From the NCBI GenBank assembly GCA_003343565.1, contig QALA01000085.1:1-54073 (forward strand): DNA of 54,073 nt, read 5' to 3'. How positions within the stretch are numbered: position 1 is the first letter of the stretch; each line of letters starts with the position of its first letter. This document shows, piece after piece, positions 8,856 to 17,794 of the stretch. Under the pieces are notes generated by a model, which saw nothing but the letters and a program-made list of their open reading frames with translations, made no database searches and was not told the DNA's origin. Origin of the DNA: Verrucomicrobiota bacterium. GTDB lineage: Bacteria > Verrucomicrobiota > Verrucomicrobiia > Opitutales > Intestinicryptomonadaceae. The translations under genes were made by a program, and so were the position numbers.

Positions 8856-8867
8856 TATTGTACAATA
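8856..8867. promoter_or_regulatory. 12-bp perfect palindrome abutting the hlyIII start codon
   Basis: TATTGTACAATA is a perfect 12-base palindrome ending one base upstream of the ATG at 8855. It is AT-rich in an otherwise GC-rich region and could be an operator or part of a promoter for hlyIII. No regulator is identified. Confidence 0.3.
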
Positions 8868-9033
8868 TTAGACGCGCATTGTTGCGTCCGGCAACCATAA
8901 TTTGAAGCCGCGCAAAAAAAATGCCGATAATCCAATCTCCGCGGGCGGCGCGCAAAAAAATGACGCCCCGCCTGCGATAAAACTTGCCAAAACGCGCGCC
9001 ATGCAAAATGATTTGCAAAATTTTTTCCCCAGA

Positions 9034-10950
9034 ATGAGCGACCCATTAAAACACGAATGCGGCATTGCCCTAATAAGGCTCCTCAAACCCCTGAAGTACT
9101 ATCAGGAAAAATACGGCAATCCGCTGTACGGATTCAACAAGCTCTTCCTCCTGATGGAGAAGCAGCACAACCGCGGGCAGGACGGCGCGGGAATAGGAGC
9201 GGTCAAGATAGGCGTTCCGCCCGGAAAAAGCTACATATACCGCGAGCGCAATCCGAAGCAAAACGGGCTTGCGGCCATATTTCGCGAGCAGCTTGAAGAC
9301 TACAACGACAAAGTAAAGCGCGGCATAATCCACCCGGAGTTTATCGACACCGTGAGGGACAACTTCAACTACGCCGCCGAACTCCTCATAGGGCATCTGA
9401 GGTACGGGACGAGCGGCTCGTACGACAAAAACGCCTGCCACCCGTTCGCCCGTAAAAGCACGTGGCCGGCAAGAAACCTGATGCTCATAGGCAACTTCAA
9501 CATAACGAATTCCAAGGAGCTAAACAGGAGCCTGATAAGCAAGGGAATCCACCCGGTGTTCACAACCGACACCCAGGCCGTCCTCGAGGCGATAGCCTAC
9601 CACTTGGACATCGAGCACGCCGAAATCTACCGCCAGCTGCGCGACGAGGGATACGCCGGCGAGGACATTCTCAAAATGATGAACGAGCGCCTGAGCCCCG
9701 TTCGCATAGTAAGCAACGCCGCCAGGGACTGGGACGGCGGCTACACCATCGCGGGCGCAATCGGCAACGGAGACGCGTTCGTTCTGCGCGACGCCCACGG
9801 AATACGCCCGTGCTTCTACATCAAGAACGACGAGATAGTCGCCTTCGCCTCCGAGAGAGTCGCCCTCATGACGATATTCGAGGCTAAGGAGGAGGACGTG
9901 AAGGAAGTCCGCCCCGGCCACATATACGTCGTCAAGTGCGACGGCACGTGCTACGAGGAGCCGTACCGCGAGGAGGGCGAAAGCAAGGCCTGCACGTTTG
10001 AGCGCATATATTTTTCGCGCGGGAACGACCCGCAGATCTACGCGGAGCGCAAGGCTCTCGGCGAGGCGCTTTGCCCGCAGCTCTACGACAGCATCGGCCG
10101 CGATTTCAAAAACGCCGTATTCAGCTACATTCCAAACACGGCCGAAATAGCCTACTACGGAATGCTGCACGGGCTCCGCGTGATACGCCGCAACGCCGTG
10201 CGGGAGGAGCTGCTAAAGCTCTCGCGCGAGGGGAAAATAATAACGCCCGAACAGATACAGTCGCTGGTCATGGACAACTGGCCGCGCGGCGAGAAAGTCG
10301 CCCACAAGGACATAAAGCTGCGCACGTTCATATCCAAGGAGAAGGACAGAATGCAGCTTGCCTCCCACGTATACGACATCTCCTACGGGGTTGTCGAGCC
10401 CAAGGACACGCTCGTGTGCCTCGACGACTCAATCGTCCGCGGAACCACGCTCAAGCAGCAGATTCTGCGCATTCTCAGCCGCACCAATCCGAAAAAGATC
10501 GTGATAGCCTCCACCGCCCCGCAGATAAGATATCCGGACTGCTACGGAATAGACATGAGCGAAATAGGAAAATTCATCGCGTTCCAGGCGGCCATAAAGC
10601 TTCTGCGCGAAACCGGCAACGGCGAACTTTTGCGCGACGTTTACAAGCTCTGCATAGACCAGAGGGACAAGCCCGCGCGCGAAATGAAAAACTATGTCAA
10701 AATGATATACGACGCCTTCCCGACCGCGCGGATAACAAAGAAAATTTCGGAGCTGGTCTATCCGCAAAACGTGGATTGGAGCGGCGAGGTTGAGATTGTC
10801 TACCAGTCGATAGAAAACCTCCACAAGGCCATACCTACCTGTTCGGGAGACTGGTATTTCACGGGGAACTATCCCACCCCCGGAGGGTACGAAGTACTGA
10901 ACAACGCATACATAAACTTCTACGAAAACCGCGAGGGGCGCAGCTACTGA
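9034..10950 (+). CDS. purF: Amidophosphoribosyltransferase, long variant
   Basis: Catalyses the first committed step of purine synthesis, PRPP plus glutamine to 5-phosphoribosylamine. The ATG at 9034 gives 638 residues starting MSDPLKHECGIALIRL; Cys9 is the expected glutaminase nucleophile, which in this family is exposed near the N terminus, so the 44-codon upstream extension of the frame is rejected. NRGQDGAG and GHLRYGTSGS mark the glutamine amidotransferase domain, and LVCLDDSIVRGTTLKQ (about residues 460-475) is the PRPP-binding loop. The protein is well over 100 residues longer than E. coli PurF and resembles the long form found in Bacteroidetes and relatives. malQ follows 34 bases later. 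Confidence 0.93.
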   Translation: MSDPLKHECGIALIRLLKPLKYYQEKYGNPLYGFNKLFLLMEKQHNRGQDGAGIGAVKIGVPPGKSYIYRERNPKQNGLAAIFREQLEDYNDKVKRGIIHPEFIDTVRDNFNYAAELLIGHLRYGTSGSYDKNACHPFARKSTWPARNLMLIGNFNITNSKELNRSLISKGIHPVFTTDTQAVLEAIAYHLDIEHAEIYRQLRDEGYAGEDILKMMNERLSPVRIVSNAARDWDGGYTIAGAIGNGDAFVLRDAHGIRPCFYIKNDEIVAFASERVALMTIFEAKEEDVKEVRPGHIYVVKCDGTCYEEPYREEGESKACTFERIYFSRGNDPQIYAERKALGEALCPQLYDSIGRDFKNAVFSYIPNTAEIAYYGMLHGLRVIRRNAVREELLKLSREGKIITPEQIQSLVMDNWPRGEKVAHKDIKLRTFISKEKDRMQLASHVYDISYGVVEPKDTLVCLDDSIVRGTTLKQQILRILSRTNPKKIVIASTAPQIRYPDCYGIDMSEIGKFIAFQAAIKLLRETGNGELLRDVYKLCIDQRDKPAREMKNYVKMIYDAFPTARITKKISELVYPQNVDWSGEVEIVYQSIENLHKAIPTCSGDWYFTGNYPTPGGYEVLNNAYINFYENREGRSY

Positions 10951-10984
10951 CGCGTTCCCGCGGAGACTGGGGAGGACACCGCCG

Positions 10985-12547
10985 ATGGCCGACTTTTCAT
11001 GGAAATGCGAACGCGGGGCCGGAGCGCTTGCGCACATTACGGCGCTGCCGTCGGAATTCGGCATAGGCAATGTTGGCGGGGCCGCGGAGGAGTTTTTGGA
11101 CTTCCTGTCGTCGGCCGGATTTTCCCACTGGCAGATATGCCCCTTAAATCCCACCGGATACGGGGACTCTCCGTATCAGGCATTCTCGGTATTCGCGGGG
11201 AATCCGTATTTAATCGACTTCGCGCAACTGGGCCGGCTCGGACTTCTGAAAGACGCCGATCTCGACTGCCTGCGCCGCATGCCGGAGGATCGGTGCGATT
11301 TCGGCGCGCTCTACCTGTCCGTTCCCTCGCTTGTGGAAAGGGCGTTTTCGGCCGCCAAGAGCGGGGGAATTGAAAACTTCGCAAGGCGCGTGGGATACTC
11401 CCCGTTTGAAGAATTTTCGCAAAAGAGCGCAAAGTGGCTCGACGGGTACGCCCTGTACTCGGCATTAAAAAAAGAGAACGCGTCGCGCCCGTGGACGGAG
11501 TGGCCGGAGGAAATAAAATCATTTGAAAGCGCGTCGAAACGCCGACTGCCGGACGGCGTTTTGGAGGAAGCCGGCCGCGTAAAATTCGCGCAGTGGATTT
11601 TCTTTGAGCAGTATTCGAAATTGAAGGCGCGCGCGAACGGGCGCGGCATAGAGATATTCGGCGATGTTCCCATATTTCCCGCCGCGGACTGCTCCGACGT
11701 ATGGTCGAATCCAGACCTCTTCGACCTCTCGCCCGAAGGCGTGCCGAACAACACCGCGGGGGTCGGGCCGGACTACTTTTCCCCCACGGGGCAAATGTGG
11801 GGCAACCCGCTGTACGACTGGAAAAATCCCCGCGTGTACGACTTCTGGAAAGACAGGCTCTCTGCCGCATTCGAGATGTACGACGTCGTGCGCCTCGACC
11901 ACTTCAGGGGATTCGCCGACTATTGGGCCATACCCGCCAATGCGAAAGACGCCTCCGAAGGAAAGATGAAAAACGGGCCGGGAAAAAAGTTTTTCGAATT
12001 TGTCAGGCGCGAATTTCCGTCACAAAAATTTGTCGCCGAAGACCTCGGCCTGCTCTCCAAGCGCGCGCTCGACCTGCGCGACAGCATAAAAATTCCAGCC
12101 ATGGCCGTCCTGCAATTCGCCTTTGGAGACTCCCCTAAAAATCCGTACCTGCCCCACAATACGAAGTCCGACTGCGTTTACTATACCGGAACGCACGACA
12201 ACGATACCGCGCGCGGCTGGTACGAATCCGCCCCAGAAAGGGCCAGGGACGAATTTAGAAGGTATTTTCGCGTATCCGGCGACGACGCAAGCTGGGACAT
12301 GATTTGCGCGGTTTTGACAAACCGCGCGCGCCTCGCCGTATTCCCTGTCCAAGACATGCTCTCCCTCCCCTCGTGCGCGCGCTTCAACACTCCCGGAGAG
12401 CCCGCAAACAATTGGACGTGGAGGCTCACCCGGCGGAATTTCGAGGAGCTTAAAAACCGCGCCCCGTATCTCAGATCGATGCTTGAGCTTACCGACAGGC
12501 TGAGAACTCCGCCGCAAGAGTCAGACAAAAACGGCGGCAGTATTTAG
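10985..12547 (+). CDS. malQ: 4-alpha-glucanotransferase (amylomaltase, GH77)
   Basis: Transfers alpha-1,4-glucan segments between maltodextrins in the cytoplasm, in glycogen or maltose metabolism. The 520-residue product matches the GH77 family in length. It begins with the substrate-channel motif ITALPSEFGIGNVGG and SPYQAFSVFAGNPYLID. It has the catalytic nucleophile in VVRLDHFRGFADYW, the acid/base Glu in VAEDLGLLS, and the transition-state Asp in YTGTHDNDTARGW. A purine-rich GGGGAGG lies a few bases upstream of the start. Probably co-transcribed with purF, an unusual pairing of no obvious functional meaning. Confidence 0.95.
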   Translation: MADFSWKCERGAGALAHITALPSEFGIGNVGGAAEEFLDFLSSAGFSHWQICPLNPTGYGDSPYQAFSVFAGNPYLIDFAQLGRLGLLKDADLDCLRRMPEDRCDFGALYLSVPSLVERAFSAAKSGGIENFARRVGYSPFEEFSQKSAKWLDGYALYSALKKENASRPWTEWPEEIKSFESASKRRLPDGVLEEAGRVKFAQWIFFEQYSKLKARANGRGIEIFGDVPIFPAADCSDVWSNPDLFDLSPEGVPNNTAGVGPDYFSPTGQMWGNPLYDWKNPRVYDFWKDRLSAAFEMYDVVRLDHFRGFADYWAIPANAKDASEGKMKNGPGKKFFEFVRREFPSQKFVAEDLGLLSKRALDLRDSIKIPAMAVLQFAFGDSPKNPYLPHNTKSDCVYYTGTHDNDTARGWYESAPERARDEFRRYFRVSGDDASWDMICAVLTNRARLAVFPVQDMLSLPSCARFNTPGEPANNWTWRLTRRNFEELKNRAPYLRSMLELTDRLRTPPQESDKNGGSI

Positions 12548-12548
12548 C

Positions 12549-12583
12549 AAAAGCGCAAGCCCCTATTTCCCGGCGCGCTTTTT
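12549..12583 (+). terminator. Putative rho-independent terminator after malQ
   Basis: AAAAGCGC (12549-12556) can pair with GCGCTTTT (12575-12582), the 3' arm running into TTTTT. The loop is 18 bases, so the hairpin is only moderately stable. Confidence 0.45.
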
Positions 12584-12930
12584 CCCGCGCCCATCGGACG
12601 ATGTCGCCCGACAAGCCCGCCGCAAAATTTTTCCGGCTCATCGCGCAACGTAAAAAACCTGCGGAACAATCGCCGCAAAATTTGCAATGCATTGCCAAAC
12701 TCCGAATTTCTTTTGCCGCGCGATTGGAAAAATTGGAAAGGAAAACTGCGCGCATTAGAAAGGAAACGGAGCGCGGCGGATTTAAACCGCGCAAACGCGC
12801 CGGCCCGATTTCGGCCTTTAAAACCGCGCAAGAGCGCGGAAATAGGACAATCTTTATCCCGAACAGACCGATCCGGACAAACCGGAGTAATGCCCTTTAT
12901 TTGCCCGCAAGCTAAAAGAAGCCGAATGCG
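12584..12930. other. Convergent intergenic region, no gene seen
   Basis: About 350 bases between malQ and the converging xerC/D gene. Short open frames exist on both strands but none has homology-like features or a ribosome binding site. No repeat or strong hairpin was seen. Confidence 0.6.
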
Positions 12931-13896
12931 TCAAACGTCGGAGGTGTCGATATTCATCTTTGAGCGCGGGTGCTTGGCGGAATGCTGGCGCGTCAAATCT
13001 TCCGTCAAAAGCTGCGTGTAAATCTGGGTGGTGGAGAGGTCCGCATGGCCGAGCATTTCGCTTATGGACATGAGATTCGCCCCGTTTTGCAATAGGTGCG
13101 TCGCAAAGCTGTGCCGCAGTCCGTGGGGCTTTACCGGCTTTTTTATCCCCGCGCGCGCGGCGTACTTTTTGAGATTGTACCAAAACGTCTTTCTCGAAAG
13201 CTTCTTCAGCCGGCGCGTTATGAAGAGCTCCGGAGCCCTGTTTGCCTCCATCTTTTTAAGCTCGTTCAAATACGCCTCGATCGCCTTCGCAGACATTCTT
13301 CCAATGGGGACGAGGCGCGTCTTGGAACCCTTCCCGCGCACGCGCAACACTCCTTCGTTCAAATCGACGTCGGCGGCCTTGAGCGAACATATTTCCGAAA
13401 CCCTCAATCCGCTCCCGTACATCAGTTCGAGCATTGCGGCGTCGCGCAGCCTCTCGAACGAATCACCCTCGGCGGACTCTATCAGCGCGCCGATTTCCAG
13501 CGGCGTGAGCGTCTGCGGAACGCCGCGCCTGAACTTGGGGCGCACCGCGGCCGACGCGTAATTTTTCGGCCAAAGCCCCGCATCGCACATGTGCGACGCA
13601 AAGCTCTTTAACGCGCTCAGCCTGCGCGCCTGCGACGCGGCTCCGAGATTCGACTGTTCGCCCAGCCATACTACCGCGCAATCTTCGTCGGCCTCCTCGA
13701 AGCTCTCCGCCCCCTTTTCGCGCACGAGAAACTCCCCGAACAGCGCGATGTCCGACATGTACGAAAGCACCGTATTTTTCGCCGCGCCCAGCTCCAGCTG
13801 CAAATGCGCCTTGAACTCCAGCATGCGCTCGCGCATCTTCAGCGGAAGCTCGGCATGCGCCCCGCGCTTTTGCGCGTCTGTACCGCAGCCGGCCAT
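12931..13896 (-). CDS. Tyrosine recombinase, XerC/XerD type
   Basis: Site-specific recombinase of the chromosome-dimer resolution type, acting at dif-like sites. The 321-residue protein has a core-binding N-terminal domain (about 25-110) and a catalytic domain with the complete active set: Arg165 (GSGLRVSEI), Lys189 (VRGKGSKTRLVP), His258 and Arg261 (PHGLRHSFATHLL), His284 (LGHADLSTTQIY) and the nucleophile Tyr293. Length is normal once the first 20 residues are allowed for; Met21 is an alternative start. The gene begins 2 bases after the meaB stop, so it is expressed with meaB. No integrase-type insertion, attachment site or mobile cargo is nearby, which favours a housekeeping Xer protein. 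XerC and XerD cannot be distinguished here. Confidence 0.92.
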   Translation of the reverse strand: MAGCGTDAQKRGAHAELPLKMRERMLEFKAHLQLELGAAKNTVLSYMSDIALFGEFLVREKGAESFEEADEDCAVVWLGEQSNLGAASQARRLSALKSFASHMCDAGLWPKNYASAAVRPKFRRGVPQTLTPLEIGALIESAEGDSFERLRDAAMLELMYGSGLRVSEICSLKAADVDLNEGVLRVRGKGSKTRLVPIGRMSAKAIEAYLNELKKMEANRAPELFITRRLKKLSRKTFWYNLKKYAARAGIKKPVKPHGLRHSFATHLLQNGANLMSISEMLGHADLSTTQIYTQLLTEDLTRQHSAKHPRSKMNIDTSDV

Positions 13897-13898
13897 CT

Positions 13899-15029
13899 CT
13901 ACTTTTCCGGGGCCGCGCCCTCGCCCAAAAGCCCCTTCACCGCGGCGGCCACGCTTATCTTGTCCGAGGCGATGAGCTTCCGATAATGCCCGACCGAACG
14001 CTCGACATTTTTGCGCGAATAGAACTCGCGCAAAATCTCCTGCTCCAAAAGAGTGTCAAACCACTGGATTTTCTGGCGCGCCCTGCGCTCGCCGAAAACG
14101 CCGCTCGACTCCACAGTCCGCCTGAATTTTTCCAGCAGCTCCCACGCATGCCGTATGCCCGTTCCCTCGACCGCCGAACACACCTCGCAAAACGGAGTCC
14201 AACCGGGAGTCGGCGACGCCAAAAAATGCAACACCCCCAAGAGCTCCGCGCGCTTGAGATTGGATTTTTCCACCATATTTCCGTCGCACTTGTTGACGAG
14301 TATCCCGTCGGCCAGCTCCATCACGCCCTTTTTTATTCCCTGAAGGTCGTCGCCCTGTGCGGCGAGCTGAATCAGCAGGAAAAAATCCGTCATCGAGCGG
14401 ACCGTCACCTCGCTCTGGCCCACCCCGACGGTCTCGACCAAAATGACGTCGAACCCCGCCGCCTCGCAAAGCAGCATCGTCTCCCTGCTCTTTCTGGCGA
14501 CGCCTCCGAGCATTCCGCCGGAGGGGGACGGACGGATAAACGCGTCTTTGCAGCGCGAGAGATTTTCCATTCTGGTTTTGTCGCCCAATATGCTTCCTCC
14601 GCTGAGGCTGCTGGAGGGATCGACGGCGAGCACCGCGACGCGCTTGCCGAACTCCCCGCAAAGCATCGTTCCGAAAGCTTCTATAAACGTCGATTTCCCC
14701 GCCCCCGGCACTCCGGTAATTCCTATGCGGAAGGCCCTGCCCGTGTGCGGAAGCAGCTCGGCGATAAGCCGCTGGGCGAGGTCGAAATGCGCGGGCGCGT
14801 TGCTCTCAACCAGCGTTATGGCCCTCGCAAGCACGGTTCTGTCGCCGGCGAGCACGCCGCGCTTGTAGTCCTCAAGCGAAAGCTCACGCCTCTTGGGGCG
14901 CGACGCGCGCGACACGGTCCCGTCCGCCTCCGACGCGTCCACTCCGGACATTATGGAAGTCGTAAAAAAGCGCCTGTCCGCGCCCTCCGGAATCCACTCC
15001 GGAACTTTTGTCTCCTTCTTTTCTGACAT
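13899..15029 (-). CDS. meaB: MeaB/ArgK family P-loop GTPase (methylmalonyl-CoA mutase chaperone)
   Basis: G-protein chaperone that protects and reloads the B12-dependent methylmalonyl-CoA mutase. The 376-residue product has Walker A GVPGAGKST (residues 106-114), VLAVDPSSSLSGGSILGDKTRM, the ETVGVGQSEV switch and NKCDG (NKxD motif), all diagnostic of this family. About 45 extra N-terminal residues precede the usual start region. Neither mutase subunit gene is in the window. The gene sits between a DUF481 outer-membrane protein gene (14-base gap) and the Xer recombinase gene (2-base gap). Confidence 0.9.
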   Translation of the reverse strand: MSEKKETKVPEWIPEGADRRFFTTSIMSGVDASEADGTVSRASRPKRRELSLEDYKRGVLAGDRTVLARAITLVESNAPAHFDLAQRLIAELLPHTGRAFRIGITGVPGAGKSTFIEAFGTMLCGEFGKRVAVLAVDPSSSLSGGSILGDKTRMENLSRCKDAFIRPSPSGGMLGGVARKSRETMLLCEAAGFDVILVETVGVGQSEVTVRSMTDFFLLIQLAAQGDDLQGIKKGVMELADGILVNKCDGNMVEKSNLKRAELLGVLHFLASPTPGWTPFCEVCSAVEGTGIRHAWELLEKFRRTVESSGVFGERRARQKIQWFDTLLEQEILREFYSRKNVERSVGHYRKLIASDKISVAAAVKGLLGEGAAPEK

Positions 15030-15043
15030 GCAAACTCCCTTTT

Positions 15044-16189
15044 TTATTTTTTCCGCCCGTCGAACGGAATTTCAAACGATATTATGAAACGCTCCTCGTA
15101 CTTTATGTCGGTAAGGTTGTCGTAGTCGTAGGTATATCGCAGCGCAATCGACACAACCGACTTCGGGGCAAAAACCAGCCCGACCATAATGTAGGCCGAC
15201 GCATCGTTTTCCCCTCCCAAAGAGGCGCTAAGCGACGCCGTGTGCTCAAAGCGCAGCAGATCCGTTATGTCCCAATAAATGGATTCGTTCAGCGACCACG
15301 AGGGAATAAAGCGGTCCTTTTCGTTCTCCAAATCCAGATAGCGCACGGACGGGCCCGTGTCTATCGAGGTGCTGATTCCCCAATCCTTTATCGAATACGC
15401 ATAACCGACGCCTATAACCTGGTCCAGCTGGGTGTTTATCAGCTTTATGGCGTCGACCTTGTAGGAGAGGTTGCTGTTAATATACCAGTCGGACTGCGCC
15501 CCCAAAAACTTCCACCTATAACTGTATGCAAGCCCGTATTTGTCGGTAGTGGCCGAAGATGCGCCCTCCGTGTCGGTATAGAGCGTATAATTGTAATATC
15601 CGCTGAGGTTGAGGCTGTGGACGTCCCATACGCGCTCGGCCGAAAACGCGAGGTCGAGCGTCCGTTCGGACGTGGAGGTCTGCTTTATCAAATATCCGCC
15701 GGAGAGTTTTATGTACCAGCCTTCGGGAATGTAAGGCGTGATGAAATCGATATAATCGTCCTGCCAAGTCCGCAAGACGCGCAGAAATTCCGGAACGCGG
15801 TTCGACGAGCCGCTGTCGTCGAACAGGGGCGGATACTCGACGAGGGCGTCCACGTTGGCGTCCTGCGATATAATCTCGCCCTCCTGCATGGGCATGGACA
15901 TTTCCTCCTGCTCGGAGACGTCCGATATTTTCTTCGGCGCGGGGGGGATTTTTACGCTTTCGCTATCGATGAGCTGGTACGGCACGACAAACTCGGCATA
16001 CGCGGTCTTAATCAAAATTCCGGAGGCGGTTTTGCTCAGCACCGCGCCCTTGACGATTTCCCCCGTGGTGAGTTTGAGCGTGGATTCCGCCGCCGCCCGC
16101 GCGTCCGCAGCTCGGCAAAAAAGCGCGGCCGACGCGCAAATAAGCGCGCAGCGCGAAAAATTCAGCGCGATGCGGAATGCTAAAGACAT
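15044..16189 (-). CDS. DUF481 outer-membrane beta-barrel protein
   Basis: Predicted outer-membrane protein of the YdiY-like, salt-induced family; molecular function unknown. From the ATG at 16189 the 381-residue product has a signal peptide (about residues 1-31, cleaved after ADARA). A small N-terminal domain starting TLKLTTGEIVKGAVL follows, then a linker rich in acidic residues. From about residue 150 come alternating amphipathic strands such as GLAYSYRWKFLGAQSDWYIN and SIALRYTYDYDNLTDI. The C terminus (RFIISFEIPFDGRKK) has the aromatic-rich strand pattern of outer-membrane barrels. The frame is open 8 codons upstream, but the signal peptide places the start at 16189. First gene of the DUF481-meaB-xer series. 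Confidence 0.85.
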   Translation of the reverse strand: MSLAFRIALNFSRCALICASAALFCRAADARAAAESTLKLTTGEIVKGAVLSKTASGILIKTAYAEFVVPYQLIDSESVKIPPAPKKISDVSEQEEMSMPMQEGEIISQDANVDALVEYPPLFDDSGSSNRVPEFLRVLRTWQDDYIDFITPYIPEGWYIKLSGGYLIKQTSTSERTLDLAFSAERVWDVHSLNLSGYYNYTLYTDTEGASSATTDKYGLAYSYRWKFLGAQSDWYINSNLSYKVDAIKLINTQLDQVIGVGYAYSIKDWGISTSIDTGPSVRYLDLENEKDRFIPSWSLNESIYWDITDLLRFEHTASLSASLGGENDASAYIMVGLVFAPKSVVSIALRYTYDYDNLTDIKYEERFIISFEIPFDGRKK

Positions 16190-16212
16190 ATGCAAAAAGC
16201 CGTTTTTTGGCA

Positions 16213-16249
16213 AATATTCCCCTCATCGTATTAGTGGACAATATTCCCC
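16213..16249. promoter_or_regulatory. Direct repeat AATATTCCCC in the divergent DUF481/glycosyltransferase spacer
   Basis: AATATTCCCC occurs at 16213-16222 and again at 16240-16249, 27 bases apart, upstream of the DUF481 start. On the minus strand TAATAC, a possible -10 element, lies between the two copies. The arrangement resembles paired operator sites, but no regulator is known. Confidence 0.25.
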
Positions 16250-16400
16250 CCGGAGCAAGGAAATTCGCTTTCGCCCCACGGGCGCGCGCGACTTTTTCGG
16301 CGGGCGGCATACGCGCTTTCCGCCACTGCGCCTGCGCCTTAAAAAACTTGCCATCGCCGGACAAAAAGTCCAAATTCGACTTTGACGAAAAACTGCCGAC

Positions 16401-17375
16401 ATGGAGCAAAAAGACTCAATTTCCAAAGGGCGACAAGACGGAGAGCCGGATCTGCTGTCCGTGGTTGTGCCCTGCCGCGACGAAGCCGAAAGCGTGCGGC
16501 TGTTCTACCGCGCGCTGATCGACGCGCTGGAGCCAGTGGAAAATTTAAATGTCGAAATAATTTTCGTGGAGGACGGTTCGAAGGACTCCACCCTCGACGA
16601 ACTGCGCCGGCTGCGGAGCGAGGACGGGCGCGTAAAGTACCTTTCACTCTCGCGCAACTTCGGAAAAGAGGCGGCAATGCTGGCGGGATTTGAAAACTCA
16701 AGGGGAAATTTCATTTGCTCCATGGACGCCGACTTGCAGGATCCCCCGCAGCTGCTCCCGCAAATGCTCGAAATATTGCGCCGCGAAGATTTCGACTCCG
16801 TGGCGGCAAAAAAAAGTTCGCGCAAGGACGAATCCGCGCTGCGCTCCTTCATGGCGTCGGCGTTCTACAAAATAATAAACGCCCTGTCCTCCGTGAAATT
16901 CCGCGACGGCGCGCGGGACTTCAGGCTGATGAAGCGCAGAATGCTCGACGAGCTCCTTCGCCTGCGCGAATCCAACCGCTTTTCAAAGGGGCTTTTCGAA
17001 TGGGTGGGATTCAAGACGCGATGGCTGGAATTCGAGCCTGCTCCGCGCGCGGCCGGAACTACAAAGTGGTCGTCCGCGGGGCTCGTGAAGTACTCCATTG
17101 AGGCCATAACGTCGTTTTCGACTTTTCCGCTTGAGCTCGTCTCGATTCTGGGGCTTGCGATGTGCGCGCTCTCGACGTTCGCCATTGCGTTTTTAAGCGT
17201 GAGGCAGCTGATTTACCACAACTCGGCATTCGGCTGGACTTCGATGATCTGCATAATCTTTTTCCTCAGCGGCGTCCAGCTGTTGTGCATAGGGATTGTC
17301 GGCCACTATCTCTCGAAAATATACATCGAATCCAAAGGCCGCCCGCCTTACGTCATTGCCGAAAGGGGAATGTAG
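16401..17375 (+). CDS. Family 2 glycosyltransferase, polyprenyl-phosphate (GtrB/ArnC/DPM1) type
   Basis: Predicted to transfer a sugar from a nucleotide donor to undecaprenyl phosphate at the inner membrane for later use in envelope glycans. The 324-residue product has a GT-A domain with LSVVVPCRDEAESV, IIFVEDGSKDST, the metal-binding SMDADLQDPPQLLP motif and GARDFRLMKRRML. The typical GTTKWSSAGLVKYSIEAI stretch is followed by two C-terminal membrane helices (about residues 235-260 and 275-300). This layout is characteristic of GtrB/ArnC/DPM1-like enzymes. Divergent from the DUF481 gene and convergent with the beta-helix cluster; the sugar is not predictable. Confidence 0.9.
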   Translation: MEQKDSISKGRQDGEPDLLSVVVPCRDEAESVRLFYRALIDALEPVENLNVEIIFVEDGSKDSTLDELRRLRSEDGRVKYLSLSRNFGKEAAMLAGFENSRGNFICSMDADLQDPPQLLPQMLEILRREDFDSVAAKKSSRKDESALRSFMASAFYKIINALSSVKFRDGARDFRLMKRRMLDELLRLRESNRFSKGLFEWVGFKTRWLEFEPAPRAAGTTKWSSAGLVKYSIEAITSFSTFPLELVSILGLAMCALSTFAIAFLSVRQLIYHNSAFGWTSMICIIFFLSGVQLLCIGIVGHYLSKIYIESKGRPPYVIAERGM

Positions 17376-17743
17376 GCGGAGCGGAAAATACGGCGGTTTA
17401 TTAAAAACGACATTTGCCGCTCGCGCGGGAAACGTCCCAAACCGCCGCCTCTTCCGCCTTTATGTTGCAGAGCCTTTGGAATGCCGCAAGCGACGGACAT
17501 ATCGGCGATTCCAAACAGCCGCGATTGCGGCCGCGCAACTTTCGGGAAACGCCGCAACGCAACACCACAAAGACATTTTTCAATCTTCGCCTTGCGTTTT
17601 CCAAAATCGAACTTCCGCAACTCGGATAAAGCGCAACCGCTGCCTCCATGCAAAAAAATGCCGCTTAAAAAACGCCGGCTAAAAAATGCGGCGTAAAAAA
17701 ACGCGGCCGGAAAAAATCCGCGCCGCGAATATTGCGCATTTTT
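17376..17743. other. Convergent intergenic region, no gene seen
   Basis: About 370 bases with no credible coding sequence. The 3' half is a run of A-tracts described as a separate repeat. No intrinsic terminator for the glycosyltransferase gene was identified. Confidence 0.6.
17652..17716. repeat. Five regularly spaced A-tracts separated by GC-rich octamers
   Basis: Runs of six or seven A start at 17652, 17667, 17681, 17695 and 17711 (spacing 14-16), each separated by 8-9 mostly G/C bases such as CGCCGGCT, TGCGGCGT and CGCGGCCGG. The run lies just beyond the terminator of the beta-helix cluster. Confidence 0.5.
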
Positions 17744-17788
17744 AAAACTCGGGAATGCGCAAATGCCTGAAAGGCGCGCGCATTCCCG
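17744..17788 (-). terminator. Strong rho-independent terminator of the beta-helix cluster
   Basis: On the minus strand, CGGGAATGCGC pairs perfectly over 11 bases with GCGCATTCCCG (17750-17760 against 17778-17788). The apical loop contains a second inverted repeat, GCCTTTCAGGC. The 3' arm is followed by AGTTTTAAAAA. The structure starts 6 bases after the stop codon of the last beta-helix gene. Confidence 0.8.
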
Positions 17789-17794
17789 CAATCG

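Noticed and set aside
12931..13896. Xer gene as a phage or integron integrase marking a mobile island
   Set aside because: It is co-transcribed with meaB, has the compact Xer layout, and no attachment repeats, tRNA or cargo genes are near.
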